From Leucaena leucocephala (lineage: Eukaryota; Streptophyta; Magnoliopsida; Fabales; Fabaceae), in assembly GCA_037074615.1 (NCBI GenBank), contig CM073532.1, forward strand, positions 14,468,001 to 14,532,000: DNA of 64,000 bases. Direction: 5' to 3'. Made by a program: the position numbers and the translations under genes. The first letter of the stretch is position 1. Each line of letters starts with the position of its first letter. Of this stretch, positions 23,641 to 35,913 are shown in pieces. A model generated the notes under the pieces. The model was not told the DNA's origin. It was given only the letters and a program-made list of their open reading frames with translations, and ran no database searches.

Positions 23641-25586
23641 TGAAACATCCTTAGTTTCCTAGCTTCATCTTCTCTAAACCAGTACCCTGTTATGTTTGGA
23701 AAAGGTAGGGGTGAGATTTCGGGGGAAATCTCAGTAGCAAACGAAACCATAAACACAGTATGCATTAATGTAAATACTTGTGCTTGCTTGTGAAAGTGTA
23801 AGATGCATGCTTTCATGTAACATATGAAATACAATTGGCCAAAGTAGTCATAGCACAGGGCATCAATCATATACACAATTCAACATAGCCAAAGCACATT
23901 CAAGTATACATCTAATACATACAAGTTTAGGATAGTTTACTACCTGACATGAAGCCTCTTCTTAACCTTAATCCTTGCTCTGACAATCCTCTGACTGCCT
24001 CTCTATCCAGAGCTAACCTTAGAAAACGGAAGATATTTCTCTATCTTAACTACTAAGAACAATCCTTTACTATATTAGAGCAGGGACTAGAATAACTTAC
24101 TTACCTTATTCCCAAGCTCTTTAGACTGCTCCTAGCTTGATCAGAACTTCTTCCTTCCTTCCTTTCTCTCTTTCTTTCTCTTTCTCTCTCTTTCTTTTTC
24201 TCTCTCTATTACTCCTCTCCACTGAATTGTGAATGGAATGGAGGGGGAGTGCCTCTATTTATAGTGGAGGCAAAGTGGAATGGATGGTCCAGATTGAATC
24301 AAGATGAATGGCTCAGATGGCTTGCTTCTTCAAAAAGCTTCGCCTGCATCATCATGATGACATCACCATCCCTAATGACTCACCACTTATGACATCATCC
24401 TAGGGACACCTCGTATGCTGACTCAGCGTTTCCAGAGAATTCTAGAGTCTGTTCCTGGAATGAGCGGCTAAGATCGTGCCACGTGTCCTTTACCTTTTCT
24501 AACTTTTCCTTTTTCCTTTAACTCAATGCCATGTGGCATCTTGTGGGTCCCATGAGGACACCTTTTCATGCCACCTCATGGTTCTGGATAACTCTCTAGC
24601 CTTATCTGACCAGACCAATTCCCCAGTGATCACTTCAACCGGATAACTTTACTTTATTACAATACAATCTCTTTTGGACCCTCATAACTCTTGTTCCACT
24701 TGATTCCACATGTCTTAACATCTTTTATATTCCATAGTCGCAACTTAACTATCCTACCATCGTAACTTAACACCTTCTGTGTTCATTAGTCGCGACGTCA
24801 ACATCATTTAGTCGTAACCTCATAACTCTTTAGTCGCAACCAGACTCATTTTGTCTATTAGTCATGACCCACACACCTTTCAATCGCGTCCAAACCTTTC
24901 TGTAAAACATAGTCGTGACCAAACTACTTCCATATCGCGACCAAAGCGGTCAACCCTTAACTCTTCAACCTTTAACCTTTACATCCCCAAAATGGCCATT
25001 CTACCCCTTGGGACACTTAAATATTTACACATTCTCATAGGGACCTCATATGCATATTTCACAGTTCAGTGAAATGATCAGAATAATTTTCTCTATTTTA
25101 TGGTAAAATATGGTACTCATCAGCTACTAGCCCAATCTTTCCCATAATTACGATTATACCCCTATATTCTCCTTCTGACCTCTTTACTTATCTTCTTATC
25201 CTTCATCTTAAGTTCTCAAAATTCTCTTTCAACAACTCATCCCCTGAACTCTTCGGGAGTCATTGTTAATTGAAAGGCTCGACAACCCGCCCATATCAGG
25301 TTATCTTACTTAAGAGCCAGCCCATATCTAGTTACCTGCAGAATTCCTAGGCTTAAGACTTAGGATATTCCTCTTTTTGAACCTAGGTGAACTATCCCTA
25401 TTTGGTAGGTTAAAGACTTAACTCATCTTTAAATCCTGAGGAACTTAGCTCATTCCTCGAATTCCTACAAAATATAGGTAAGCCATCTGCCCATATCAGA
25501 TTACCATCCTGGGACTACGGGTTTAGCAGCCTGCCCATATCAAAGTACCTCCCAGTTCTCCTAGACCCAAAAATTAGGATGTTACA
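23641..25586 (-). mobile_element. solo long LTR, minus strand (1,946 bp)
   Basis: It starts (right end, minus strand) TGTAACATCCTAATTTTTGG at 25586 and ends GGATGTTTCA at 23641. The 5-bp duplication AAAGC is present on both sides (23636-23640 and 25587-25591). A TATAAATAG box is at 24255-24263 (minus), with a pyrimidine-rich tract (GA-rich in sense) at 24140-24215. The TGAGATTTC stem-loop is at 23712-23733. A short inverted repeat ATTTCAC-AGTTCA-GTGAAAT is at 25056-25075. A GTCGCGAC-type array lies upstream of the TATA box. Confidence 0.93.
24737..24941. repeat. GTCGCGAC-type array in long LTR, upstream of TATA
   Basis: Exact and decayed copies start at 24737, 24759, 24789, 24811, 24833, 24861, 24883, 24912 and 24934. 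Steps are 22, 30, 22, 22, 28, 22, 29 and 22 bp. Most changes are C-to-T or G-to-A (GTCGCAAC, ATCGTAAC, GTCATGAC). Confidence 0.8.
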
Positions 25587-25591
25587 AAAGC

Positions 25592-25900
25592 TATGTCCAA
25601 GTCGCAATGTGAAGGTGTTTAGGTTACGACTAGTAGTCATAGAAAAGTGAAGTTACAACGAGTTAAGACATGAGTCGCACAAATATTCTACACAGAGCTA
25701 TCTGGTCGTAATGAGTTAGGTCATAGGACCCAACTAATATGCACAGAGGAGTTCAGGTCACGATGGGAGAAGATCTTTGGTTGTGACTAAATGACACAGA
25801 GCCGTTAAGTCGTGAATAATAGACTGATATGGTCGGGACTAAAGTTCAAAGAGAATGAGTCGCGACTAGCTAATACTAAGGTCGCGACTAGGATGCACAG
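25592..25900. repeat. decayed GTCGCGAC-type array in retroelement leader
   Basis: The same motif in the untranslated leader of the element that starts at 8271. The clearest copies start at 25601, 25623, 25652, 25674, 25757, 25780, 25809, 25832, 25859 and 25881, so 22-23 and 27-29 bp steps persist. Spacers contain ACACAGAG. It corresponds in position to the array at 52745. Confidence 0.65.
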
Positions 25901-28070
25901 AGACCTGATGATGAGAATGAGATACCAACCTCGCTGATGTTTATTAGTTAGAGGTTTAGCACAGGGTGCAGGCAAGCCGAACAGTACGGGATATAGAGAT
26001 ACATATCAGTTTAAGAAAATGTTCGGAAGTGTAGATCCTTTGTGTGATTATTAGGAGTAGATCTATATTAGGAAAGAATTTGTTCAGTTAGTCTTTCCTG
26101 AATAAAAGAATCAAAAGTTAGAATGAGACTTGCCTATGAATGAGCCTAACACATGGCTTAAGTTTAGAGACATAATGGTTAATAGATAGAGAGTTAATGC
26201 TCCTAAAATATAGGGACCCTATCACGAAGAAACGGTAACCTAGCAGGCCTAGGCTAGAGCATCCTAGAGAGCAGAAGTAATAGTAGTAGATGATGAATGA
26301 GATCCATGGAACTCAAGTTAGTCAGGATCAAGAAACAGACCAGAAAGGAACCACAGTCCAGTCAATAATAGATTGGGACTGATATATAAACAGAAGAGGT
26401 TAAGAGATGCAAAAGTACTCCAAAGAGATGGAGATTGATCCACTCACTTGAGAAGTTTTCTCGAATATTTTTACGAGAAGCATTCCTCTCAATTAGATCG
26501 AGATGAGCGTGAGGCTAAGGGTTAAAGTAGGGAAAGAGAAACCCTTTGATGAATACTAAGGTGAGTTCATCCACACGAATAGTGAGAGTTGAATAACTGA
26601 GAAGTTCATTCATGGATTGAATTCTGTGTTACAAAGAAAGAATTTTTCTCAGGTAGTTGCAGAAGTTCAATCGAGAGGTAGATGTATGCAAGATTAGAAA
26701 AAGAAGTTTATGATGTCTAGAAAGAGAAAGGTAGCCACAATTTTAAAGATAAAGTGACTCCCCTATCCCCTATGTAAGAAAGAGTAATGAAGGGTTAAGT
26801 CTATACCCTAGCAAGAGGGTAATGTGGCAGCCTAAGTAAATTAGTAGTTATCTCAGGTCCTTGAAGGAATGATCAAGACCTAGTAGATAATTTGACAAAG
26901 GAAAGAATACTTTAAAAATTACCAAGTTAATTTTTTAATTGTAGTGTGTGTATAATGGATGGTTGACCAAATTATGTGATGATATGGCTTATGTTGCCAG
27001 AGGTTATGATGAATAGTTATATCTCCTTACAGTTGTCATGTGATGACATGCATATTAAAGTATGCTTAAATGATTGCATCTCCTTGCATATTATGCATGT
27101 TAGAGTATGCTATGATGAATGAATACTCCCCTTTCATATTACATGCAGGGTAGAGTATATATGATGAGAAAAATATGTTGCTCCCATACCAAATGACATG
27201 CAATTAGATAATTTAACTCAGTAATTATAATAAAACAATAGAAAAGTGATCAACGAAATAGTTAGCTAGTTAATTTCCAAAGTTTAGAATGAGAATCTAA
27301 GACAGACAATGATAGTCAGTTAGACAGAGAACGAGATTAGAGATGAATGTTAGTGGCAAACCTGTAGACATATGTTTACATTACTCAAGAGATATCCCTT
27401 CGGTAGGGATAAGATACATGAATGATGTACCATGAACATGAAATAAAATGAGATGCAGTCATGAAAGATTATATATCTTTAAGCGGAAGCTGCATCTATG
27501 TAATAAAAGTTAACATTCTCGCAATGGAGCTAGATTGCTCTTGCGATAGAGTCAGATTGCTCCTGAGATAGAGCCAAGAGAATGGACAGTGCAGCTCATG
27601 TTAGAGCCATGTCTATCAGATGAGATGTACATATTATGACAGATACGTTCATGATAGAGTCTGTGTAGCTTTCTACAGTACTGGATATAGCAAAGTTATG
27701 AAAGATGAGAATGATATGAGAAATTCCTGAGTAATAGAAGAAATGAGTAAAGTCTTAATAGATAATATTGGCTTCTGTGATCAGTCTTGGGAACTATCTA
27801 TTGAGCTAACAACTAAGTGGAAGTGACTAACCTTGTAACTTATGTCTTCCAGAGATAAGGATACACTACAACATAATCACAGTAGATTCTGGAGGATCGC
27901 AGTTGGAAGGACAATTACAAAGGACAAGGTTAAGGTAGAGAAGCTTTACAAGTTGGTTAACTTATAGTAGAGAGAGTACCCACGATATTAGTTTCAAATG
28001 GCCTTATTATTATGGACTGAACTCAGAATCTTCTTAAGCAAGGAATTGATGAGTCTATAGATAGTATGCC
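25901..28070 (+). pseudogene. decayed gag and internal remnant of a long-LTR retroelement
   Basis: No frame is open for long. Around 26430-26760, pieces resemble a gypsy-type capsid (KPFDEY*GEFI, EKFIHGLNSVLQRKNFSQVVAEVQSR in shifting frames). The start of this region (to 26300) is shared with 53073-53363. From about 26900 to 28070 I see only AT-rich decayed sequence; no RT or integrase motif is visible. The right end is cut by a minus-strand LTR at 28071. Confidence 0.45.
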
Positions 28071-30137
28071 TGAAACATCCTCCCTTAGACTCCTCAGAGT
28101 ACACTTGCGAAAGCAATATTAGCCCGATTATATCTTAACTTAAGCCCAGAAATTAAAATTTTACTCTTAAGTTCCTTATTCTGAACCTTTAATTTGAGAA
28201 CTGATTTATCTCATTCTACACATCCAAACAAGGCTTATTACCTATCCATGGAATACCCCAGATGTGTACCATTGGCTCACCAAATTTCGTGGCCAAACTC
28301 CTTCGTTTACTAGGTCAAACTGAGGTCAGAACACTACTACCTCAAGACCTGCGAATTTCTCTTTTAATGCGTCATCCACAAATTGAACATGCCAAACAAT
28401 ATTTATTATTAAATAATAAAATGTCATACAACAAGGCATACACAAAATTATCATATTTCTATTACATCTTTTCCTGCCCAAATTTCGGCAGTATAACCGC
28501 TAGGCTTCATCTGTACAAAGAACTGAACCATACTGATTCGGTAATTCCCTCATGAGAACTACCATTCTACATAAGTACCCAGGAAAGACTGGATGAACCG
28601 GCTAGGTCCACTCACTTCCAGCCTCCTTAGATAGCACAAACGTATACAGTACTTATCATATACTGATGTTCAGTCTTAGTTTCGGCAGCATAACGGCGTC
28701 TCTCAAAATTCTTAGAATTCACTTCAACATAATCTCCCTCAAAAGCTTAGCAGAACTCTAGAATCTCTATACTGCTTCCAGCTCAGCCAAAACTTCCTTC
28801 CTTTCTTTCTTTCTCCTTCTCTCTATTCTTTCTCTCTCTTTCTTGCCCAAAACCGTGATGCAAATGAAAGGGGAGGGGTATTTATAGTTTCCTTCGATGG
28901 CATTTTCGTAATTTTGAAGTCTTAAGAACTTGTGGTCCTGGTTTTTCCTGGAATTTCCTATTTTCTTTTATTCCTCTTTACTGCATGATCAGTGCCATCT
29001 CAGCGGATACCTCAGCAGCACATTTCTCACATGTCTAAATCCCGGGACACCTCATCAGCTGACTCAGCATTTCCAGACAGTTCCAGAGTCTTGCACCGGA
29101 ATCAACGGCTGAGATCGCGCCACGTGTCCTTAACTTTTCTTCTTCCTCTAAGATTGCGCCATGTGGCACCTGGAAGGGACCTTTCATGCCTTCCAATGCT
29201 ATCCAGATAAGTCCTGGACTTTATCTGATCACCTCCTCGGTTATCGTGCCAACCGAGTAACTTTACTTTACTGAAAAGTCATTAAATCATTATTTTAATG
29301 CCACTTTTTCCCACATATATACTGGGATACGTTTTTAGGCCTAGGAATATCATCTTGGGTCTCTGATCCAGCCCAAGTACTCTGATGGCACGATTCCCAA
29401 GAAACACCCCTTGGCAAATTACCAAAATGCCCTTCGTCTCTCGTTCTTTACTTTACTAGGTCTAGGGGCATTATTGTCTTTTCCCATCTTACCAGAGTAT
29501 TCTCTGACCCTGGTCAATTATCCAGATAACTTCCCTGGACTGTCTAACCTTAGGCAAATGACCAAAATACCCTTTACTCATTCTTCAGCTGTTCTATAAC
29601 ATAGGGGCATTTTCGTCATTTCTCACCTTTTTCCCAGACACCGGCCCCTTTTACCACGGAACTGCTATTATGGGCCTGGGCCTTCCCTGGTGTCACTATG
29701 GGCCTTAGAAAACACTGTATGGCCTCTGGCCAAAGTCCGATCATCTCTATTCTGACTGCCTTTCCTTTACCGATTATAACTGTAAATTCCCATCTTCAGG
29801 AATTTTTACAGAAAAATCGGGACCTCAAATCAAAATTATGTGTTGCGTCATTCAACCCGGAATCCTTTTCTCTATCTCCCGGTATTTTCAGATATTTTAT
29901 CCGGACCGGGCTATTTTTGCCTGAAAGTACGCTCTCACGCACACTTTTCAAAAATGACCATTTTACCTTTGGTCACATTTCTAATTCTTTTATACCCATA
30001 GAGACCTCATATGCACATTTCACAGTTCAGTGAAATGATAGCATAATTTTCTCTATTTTCTGGCAAAATATGGTACTCATCGGCTACCGGCCCGATCTTT
30101 CACATAATTACGATTATGCCCCTGCATTCTCTTTCAC
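28071..30137 (-). repeat. minus-strand long LTR, truncated on its 5' side
   Basis: The left end is TGAAACATCCTCCCTTAGAC at 28071 (3' end of the LTR in its own sense). A TATAAATA box lies at 28879-28886 (minus), followed in sense direction by a GA-rich tract (28798-28850). The short inverted repeat CATTTCAC-AGTTCA-GTGAAATG is at 30016-30037. The expected last 500 bp are missing: near 30137 it meets, head to head, a plus-strand LTR of the same family. Confidence 0.8.
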
Positions 30138-33100
30138 AGAAAGTTAAGCTGAAAGTGGCTTAGAACTTCCCGAAAGCATTTTATTAGTCCCAAATTTCAT
30201 TAGTAGATAGAGGAAATGATGCTGGTTAATCTAGCATAATACAGAAATTTTATTAGAGTTTCATATAGCTAAAATTTATCTGATAGTCTAAAAGTCATCT
30301 GGAATTTTTATCATATCTCCTGGACCTCATATATGAGTGAAAAGTTATAGGAATGTGCGTCCTGTGAAGCCAGAGGTTAGGGAACTGACAGAATCTCGAA
30401 AGGAGTTCTATAGAAAAAGTTATTCACTTTTTAGTGAATTTAGACGGGAGTTCGTGAACGCCCGATATCCAATTAGGAAATTAATCAGTAAGTAAACTAG
30501 GACTGAATGAGCCCAGATGACATCACATAGAGGCCCATAATGACGCCAAGGGAGGCCCAGGCCCATGATATCAGTTCAGCGGTAAAAGGGGCCAGTGTCC
30601 AGAAATATGCAGAAAATGTGCGAAATGACGAAAATACCCATGTGTTATAAAATAAGTAAAGAATGAGTAAACGGTATTTTGGTCATTTGGCTAAGGTTAG
30701 ACAGTTAAGGAAGGTGATCTGGATAGTTGACCAGGGTCAGGGAATACTCTGGTAAGGTGTGAAAAGACAATAATGCCCCTAAACTCATTAAAGTAAAGAA
30801 AGAGGGATCAAGGGCATTTTGGTAATTTACCAAGGGATGTTTCTTGGGAATTGAGCCATCAGAGTGCTTGAGCTTGATCAAAGACCCAAGATGACATTCC
30901 AAGAGTCAAAAAATGTAGCCCAAGAATTATGTGGGTTAAAGTGGCATTAAAGTAATATTTTAGTGAGTTTTCAATAGAGCAAAGTTACCCGGTTAAAGTG
31001 ATAACCGGGGAATTGATCAGATAAAGCTCTGGACTTATCCGAAAGCTATGATCAAACATCCTTCCTTAGACCCTTCAGAGTACACTTACAGAAGCAGTCT
31101 TAATTTTATTAATTCTCTCCTGCCGAAAATCCTGGCAGAAAGTAACTGTACTGATTCGGTAATTCCCATGAGAACTACTATTCTACGTAAGTACCCAGGA
31201 AAGACTGGATGAGCCGGCTAGGTCCACTTACTTCTAGCCTCCTTAGACAGCACCTACGTACACAGTACTTCCATATTCTACCAGTACAATGGCCTCTTTT
31301 AATCAACATCCTTAAATTTCAACGACATCTTCTAGTAAATATCCTTACATATACTCAATTGGAAGTATCTTAGATCATTGGAATACCTCTTAACCTTAAA
31401 AACATGAATTTCCAAGAGTTAGGCTATTGGGTACTGTTCATCGCCACTGTTCACTGGGTAATTCCAGATTACAGCCTGAACTTTGGAAATTAATAATTAA
31501 ATCTAGAAAAATCGAAATGAGGGGATTCCAATTTATAATGAAATCTATTTCATTTATATTTGTTATAAAAATATGAAAATGAGGTTTTCTTGTTCAGATC
31601 AAATCAGTTTATTCGTTGAAAATTTCTGTTCATTTGGTAAATCTGGAAGTTCCAGTTTCTTTACCCCATTTTAAAAAATTCATTTCTCCTTGTATACTTA
31701 TCCAATTGAGTCGACTTACCTATGTATTTAAATCTCATAACGTGTACTTTAAGGTCACCAAATATCACAGAAAAATACATTCATTTACTATATGAAATTA
31801 GCACATGAACCTCACTACCTCTGAGTAGTCGTATTATCTTATTCTAGATTTTAAATCCCGACTTTGAAAAATCATAACAATTCGAGTTCTTAACCAAATG
31901 AGGAGTTCTTGGTGTCCATTTAAATCTATAGATCTTAGCTATGTTCATGCCAAATTTCATGTGAAAACTCGTTGGATAAGTTGCTTAAACTATCGGCGAA
32001 AGTGATCTGTCTCAGCCCGAATCCAGTGAGTATATACATTATAATACCAATATATCATCATCTAAGTTAAAGACATGCTTTTCAAGTCATATACACATTG
32101 ATCATTCCCATTTACCTTCCTCCTTGTGAAGTTCCAGCACCTAGAGCAATATTTATTGACATGGAAGGAATGAGAGTTCATGGAAATCTCAATAGCAAGT
32201 CATACAAACTATAAGGTTATGCATGCTTGATTAAATGCCTAACATGTTATCATGCAATGGAAGCTAATTCATGATCATACATAGGCAAACTCTAACATGA
32301 TATTGTCATGACATAGATTGCAAGGAGTTGCACACATTCATAGCTCATTATCATCATCATAAATATCATCACATAACATACTAAGCTCAACCAAACTTTA
32401 TGCATAACAAGCAAGCATATCAATCAACAAACATAAGTTTATAGTTAGGTATTCTTGTTACCTCTTATGAGTCCTTGTTCTTTCTTTATTGAATTCATAT
32501 TTCCTTCCCACAAATGTCAAAACCTAGACATAACAAGACAATTACCAAATTATAACTTCATTCCAATTAAATTCTAAGTCTAGGTTTCATTAAGTCCCTT
32601 TCTTTCTCTACTTTGTAACATATGTTTACATCTTTCTAAACTAAACTCTCACGGTTCATTTCCACATAATTTTTCATGTAGAATCCAAATATGTAATAAA
32701 AAATTCCAGAATTCAATTGCTTCCCCATGTTCTATACAGAGACTGAAAGATAGCTCTAGCTTTTTCAAAAATTCTCATTTTGATTCCAATGCTTCCAATA
32801 CTTGTTTTCCTACTATAACCCCACACAATTTTCCATTCTAAACCCATTGGAAGCATCAAAACCATGAAAATCAAACATATAAATAGTGAACTCATACTGT
32901 ACAGAACAAAACACCCTCTTGGATTCACAAGCACACATGGATTCTTAAGCCATTATCATGTGATTCAAGCTTGTTTAAGCTTGTGTAAACTATTTAGAAC
33001 ATAAACTCATGTTCCTATCACATATCCACAGAAATTCCAGCAGCATTTCCCCAAGACTCAAGCCTCAAAAACCATTTACACTCAAGAACAAACCATGAGA

Positions 33101-33955
33101 ACAAAGTGTAGAAGCAAGGAGGCAACTTACCTTACTAGTTTCTTCAAGATCCTTGCTTCCTCCAAGCTTTTGAGAAAATTTTGCAAGAGGTTCCCCTAGG
33201 TTTCTTGCTCACGGTTTGTGGAGAAATGTGGGGGGTATTTATAGAAAAATCTTGGGAAAATTGAAGGCCAAGATCATCTTGGGAACTATTTGATCTAAAG
33301 GCTTAAGATTTAATCTTGGAATTTCTTTTCTTTTTCCATTTATGACATCACCACCATGACATCATCTAAGGGACACCTCATGGGACACTTGGCGCCATTT
33401 CCATAATGGGAGTCTTCAAGAAAAATTTTAGTCCAATCCAATCCAATCCGGTACCGGCCCAATCCGATTTTCCGTAAACCGGACTATTTTCTTAATCTAA
33501 TTTTTTTGGGACTTCATAATATATTTTATTCAATATTTAAATCCCTCATATCATTGACATTCTTATACTGGGTTTAAATTTAATTCCAGATACCTTGAAA
33601 AATGACCAAAATACCCTTAGTGCTTTTCCTTGCACTATATTAAACCTAAGGGCATAATTGTCATTTCACACCTCTTTAAACCTTGTCAGAGTATATACTA
33701 ACTCCGACTAACCTCTCCTATACTTGTATTGGCGTTTTGGAATGTCCAAAATATCCAAAATTAAAACATCCTCCCTTAGACTGCTCAGAGTACACTTGCG
33801 GAAGCAATATTAGCTTGATAATATCTTGACTTAAGCCTAGAAATTCAAAATTTTACTCTTAAGTTCCTTATTTTGGACCTTTAATTTGAGAACTGATTAA
33901 TCTCATTCTACACATCCAAACAAGGTTTATTACCTATCCACGTAATGTTGGAGAT

Positions 33956-35913
33956 TGTGCCTTAGGGGCCAATCATTATCTTATGAACATTGTTGATTTA
34001 TGAATTTCTTAATAAAGTTATCATATTATTTGCATGTTTACTATGATGACAATCCTTGGATAACTCGTGATCTTATCCTAAATGTCCCTGGTCGGTCATC
34101 TATGTGGGAGCAGAGATGAAATAAGACCAGTATGACTTTGAAGATATATAGAGATATAAATCAAAGTCATAAGCACATGTAAGAGTACAGGGTGTTGGAC
34201 CGACCCGCAATGAGAGAGCTGCATGGGTCAAGTCATAAGCTTCTCTCATATACAAGCCATGTCACTATGCCCTTTGACCTGAGATCATCATGGATTCCTA
34301 CATGACAAACGCTCAGCTTTGACCTAGTCAAAAGTCACTTTTGACCGAGTGATCATAAAGGCTATGCTCGGGCTTAGTGGTTTTTCATGCGGAGGAATGT
34401 GAATGGTCAAGATGGAATTTGTCCCTCACATTCGTAGAGAGATATTACTGGGCCCCTCGATGAGTGAGTCTGAGAAATGTATGGCCATACTGGAATGGAA
34501 GGGTAGTTCCATTTCTATATTCAGACTACTCAGGGATCGAGAAAGTAACGGTCAGGAACAGGAGGATGACGTTCACCATGCCTCATCCTTGACCGAAATA
34601 TCGTGTGACAAAAGGGACGTGATATGGTTGTATGAAAGGTTACATCATTTATCGATCCTCATATGTTTTGGGTAGTCGTAATGCCTTGCTAGAGACCGCT
34701 TACGACTTGTGGGTCAGTATAGTAACTGGGCCACTGCCAACTTCATATGGGCCTATAGGGTCGCACACAAAACAGCCCAATGCGAGCTATGATGTCCAGA
34801 TTCATTGAATATAAGAGATGTCTAAATTCAATGAATAATCTAGGGTGGATATATATTTTATATATATATATAAATTAGTTTATATATATATTATATAAAT
34901 AATATAAGAGATATTTGTAAGATTTAATTTATAAGGATAAATTAAATCTCTATCATTTTTGAATTTGAATTTAAATGGATATGATCTATTTGAATTTGAA
35001 ATTCAAATTGATAAGATATCTCAAATTTGATTTATGAGAATAAATCAAATATAATTCTGTCTTATCTTTATTTTAAATTAAATAAATAGGTGAATTAAAT
35101 CTGTGGGACGGATTTAATATAAACCATATTTATTTAATCAGTTTCTTATTAAATTATGCAATATATGATATTGTATTAATTCAGAATTAATATAAGATTA
35201 ATTCTGAAGCCCGGCCCTATTAGAAGCCCAATAGCTTCCTATATATTTGACATTAGGAGCTAGGGTTCCACACACAAGATAGATCTCTACACACACATTC
35301 AGACGTGAGAAGAGGGGGCAGGGAGAGTACAAAAGGTTTGCACATAAGAAACTGCCGAGATAGAGACGGTGAGGACGGAATCTCTAGAAAGCCTTAGAGG
35401 GACAAGAGGCGCTAGCACGTCATTCGCGATTGGAACGCTGTTCGTGTGGATACCGGTAGAGAAAGCCGATCTGAGCTGTCGACTTCTACGATACTACCAG
35501 ACACGAAGTAAGGTCGCGACCAGAACACCCTGAGGTCGCGACCATACGGGCATCTCAACGCCATAAATCCGAAAAGAGGAGACAGGTCGCGACGTGAAGC
35601 TGAATACGTCGCGACTACAAACTCCAGAGACGTCCGATCGCGACTAGAGGCAGAAGAGGTCGCGACTAACAACTCCAGAGGCGACAGATCGCGACTAGAA
35701 GCAGAGGAGGTCGCGACTAAAAGCTGAGGAGGTCGCGACTGAAAGTTCCAGAGGCGAGGAGTCGCGACTAGTGGACACTGAGGTCGCGACCAAAGCTCGA
35801 AACCGAAGGTAACACTTCTTTCTCCTTGACTTAAACACATTCGGTAGATCCTGGCTGGGAATGGAAAAAAATTTTAAAGTTAATTTCCGCTGCGTGTCTT
35901 CCAATTCCCTTCA
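33956..35913 (+). mobile_element. copia solo LTR (1,958 bp), innermost of four nested insertions
   Basis: Starts TGTTGGAGATTGTGCC and ends CCCTTCA. The 5-bp duplication CGTAA is present at 33951-33955 and 35914-35918. The empty site is visible in the related LTR at 49375-49390 (CCACGTAATGCCCC). TATATATT is at 35240-35247. It is closer to the copy at 10949 than to the LTR at 5111. Confidence 0.96.
35513..35790. repeat. GTCGCGAC palindrome array, best preserved copy
   Basis: Eleven copies of (G/A)TCGCGAC start at 35513, 35535, 35586, 35608, 35637, 35659, 35688, 35710, 35732, 35761 and 35783. Steps are 22, 51, 22, 29, 22, 29, 22, 22, 29 and 22 bp. Longer spacers contain CTCCAGAGGCG-like sequence. 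The array lies about 240 bp past the predicted start site, in R/U5. Confidence 0.93.

Noticed and set aside
24851..25072. Short open frames in the long LTRs (for example 24851-25072, 29698-30033, 49385-49648, 55896-56189)
   Set aside because: They are shadows of LTR sequence, shared or broken at random among LTR copies, with no domain.
34403..34675. Open frame of 90 codons in the copia solo LTR
   Set aside because: The same LTR region at 11400-11640 and (inverse) 6320-6580 has stops, so coding is not conserved.
35513..35790. Resemblance to a CRISPR array (short repeats at regular steps)
   Set aside because: The repeats are 8-bp palindromes, spacers are themselves repeated, there is no cas gene, and the DNA is plant nuclear.
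35513..35790. Reading the motif as CGCG boxes for CAMTA factors
   Set aside because: The CAMTA core is VCGCGB. The motif here is TCGCGA, which fits neither flanking position.
35412..35840. Open frame of 142 codons across the copia array (and similar frames at 12384-12716 and 5120-5419)
   Set aside because: The repeated protein pattern only mirrors the 22/29-bp DNA repeat. It lies in an LTR, the frames are not conserved between copies, and orientation differs.
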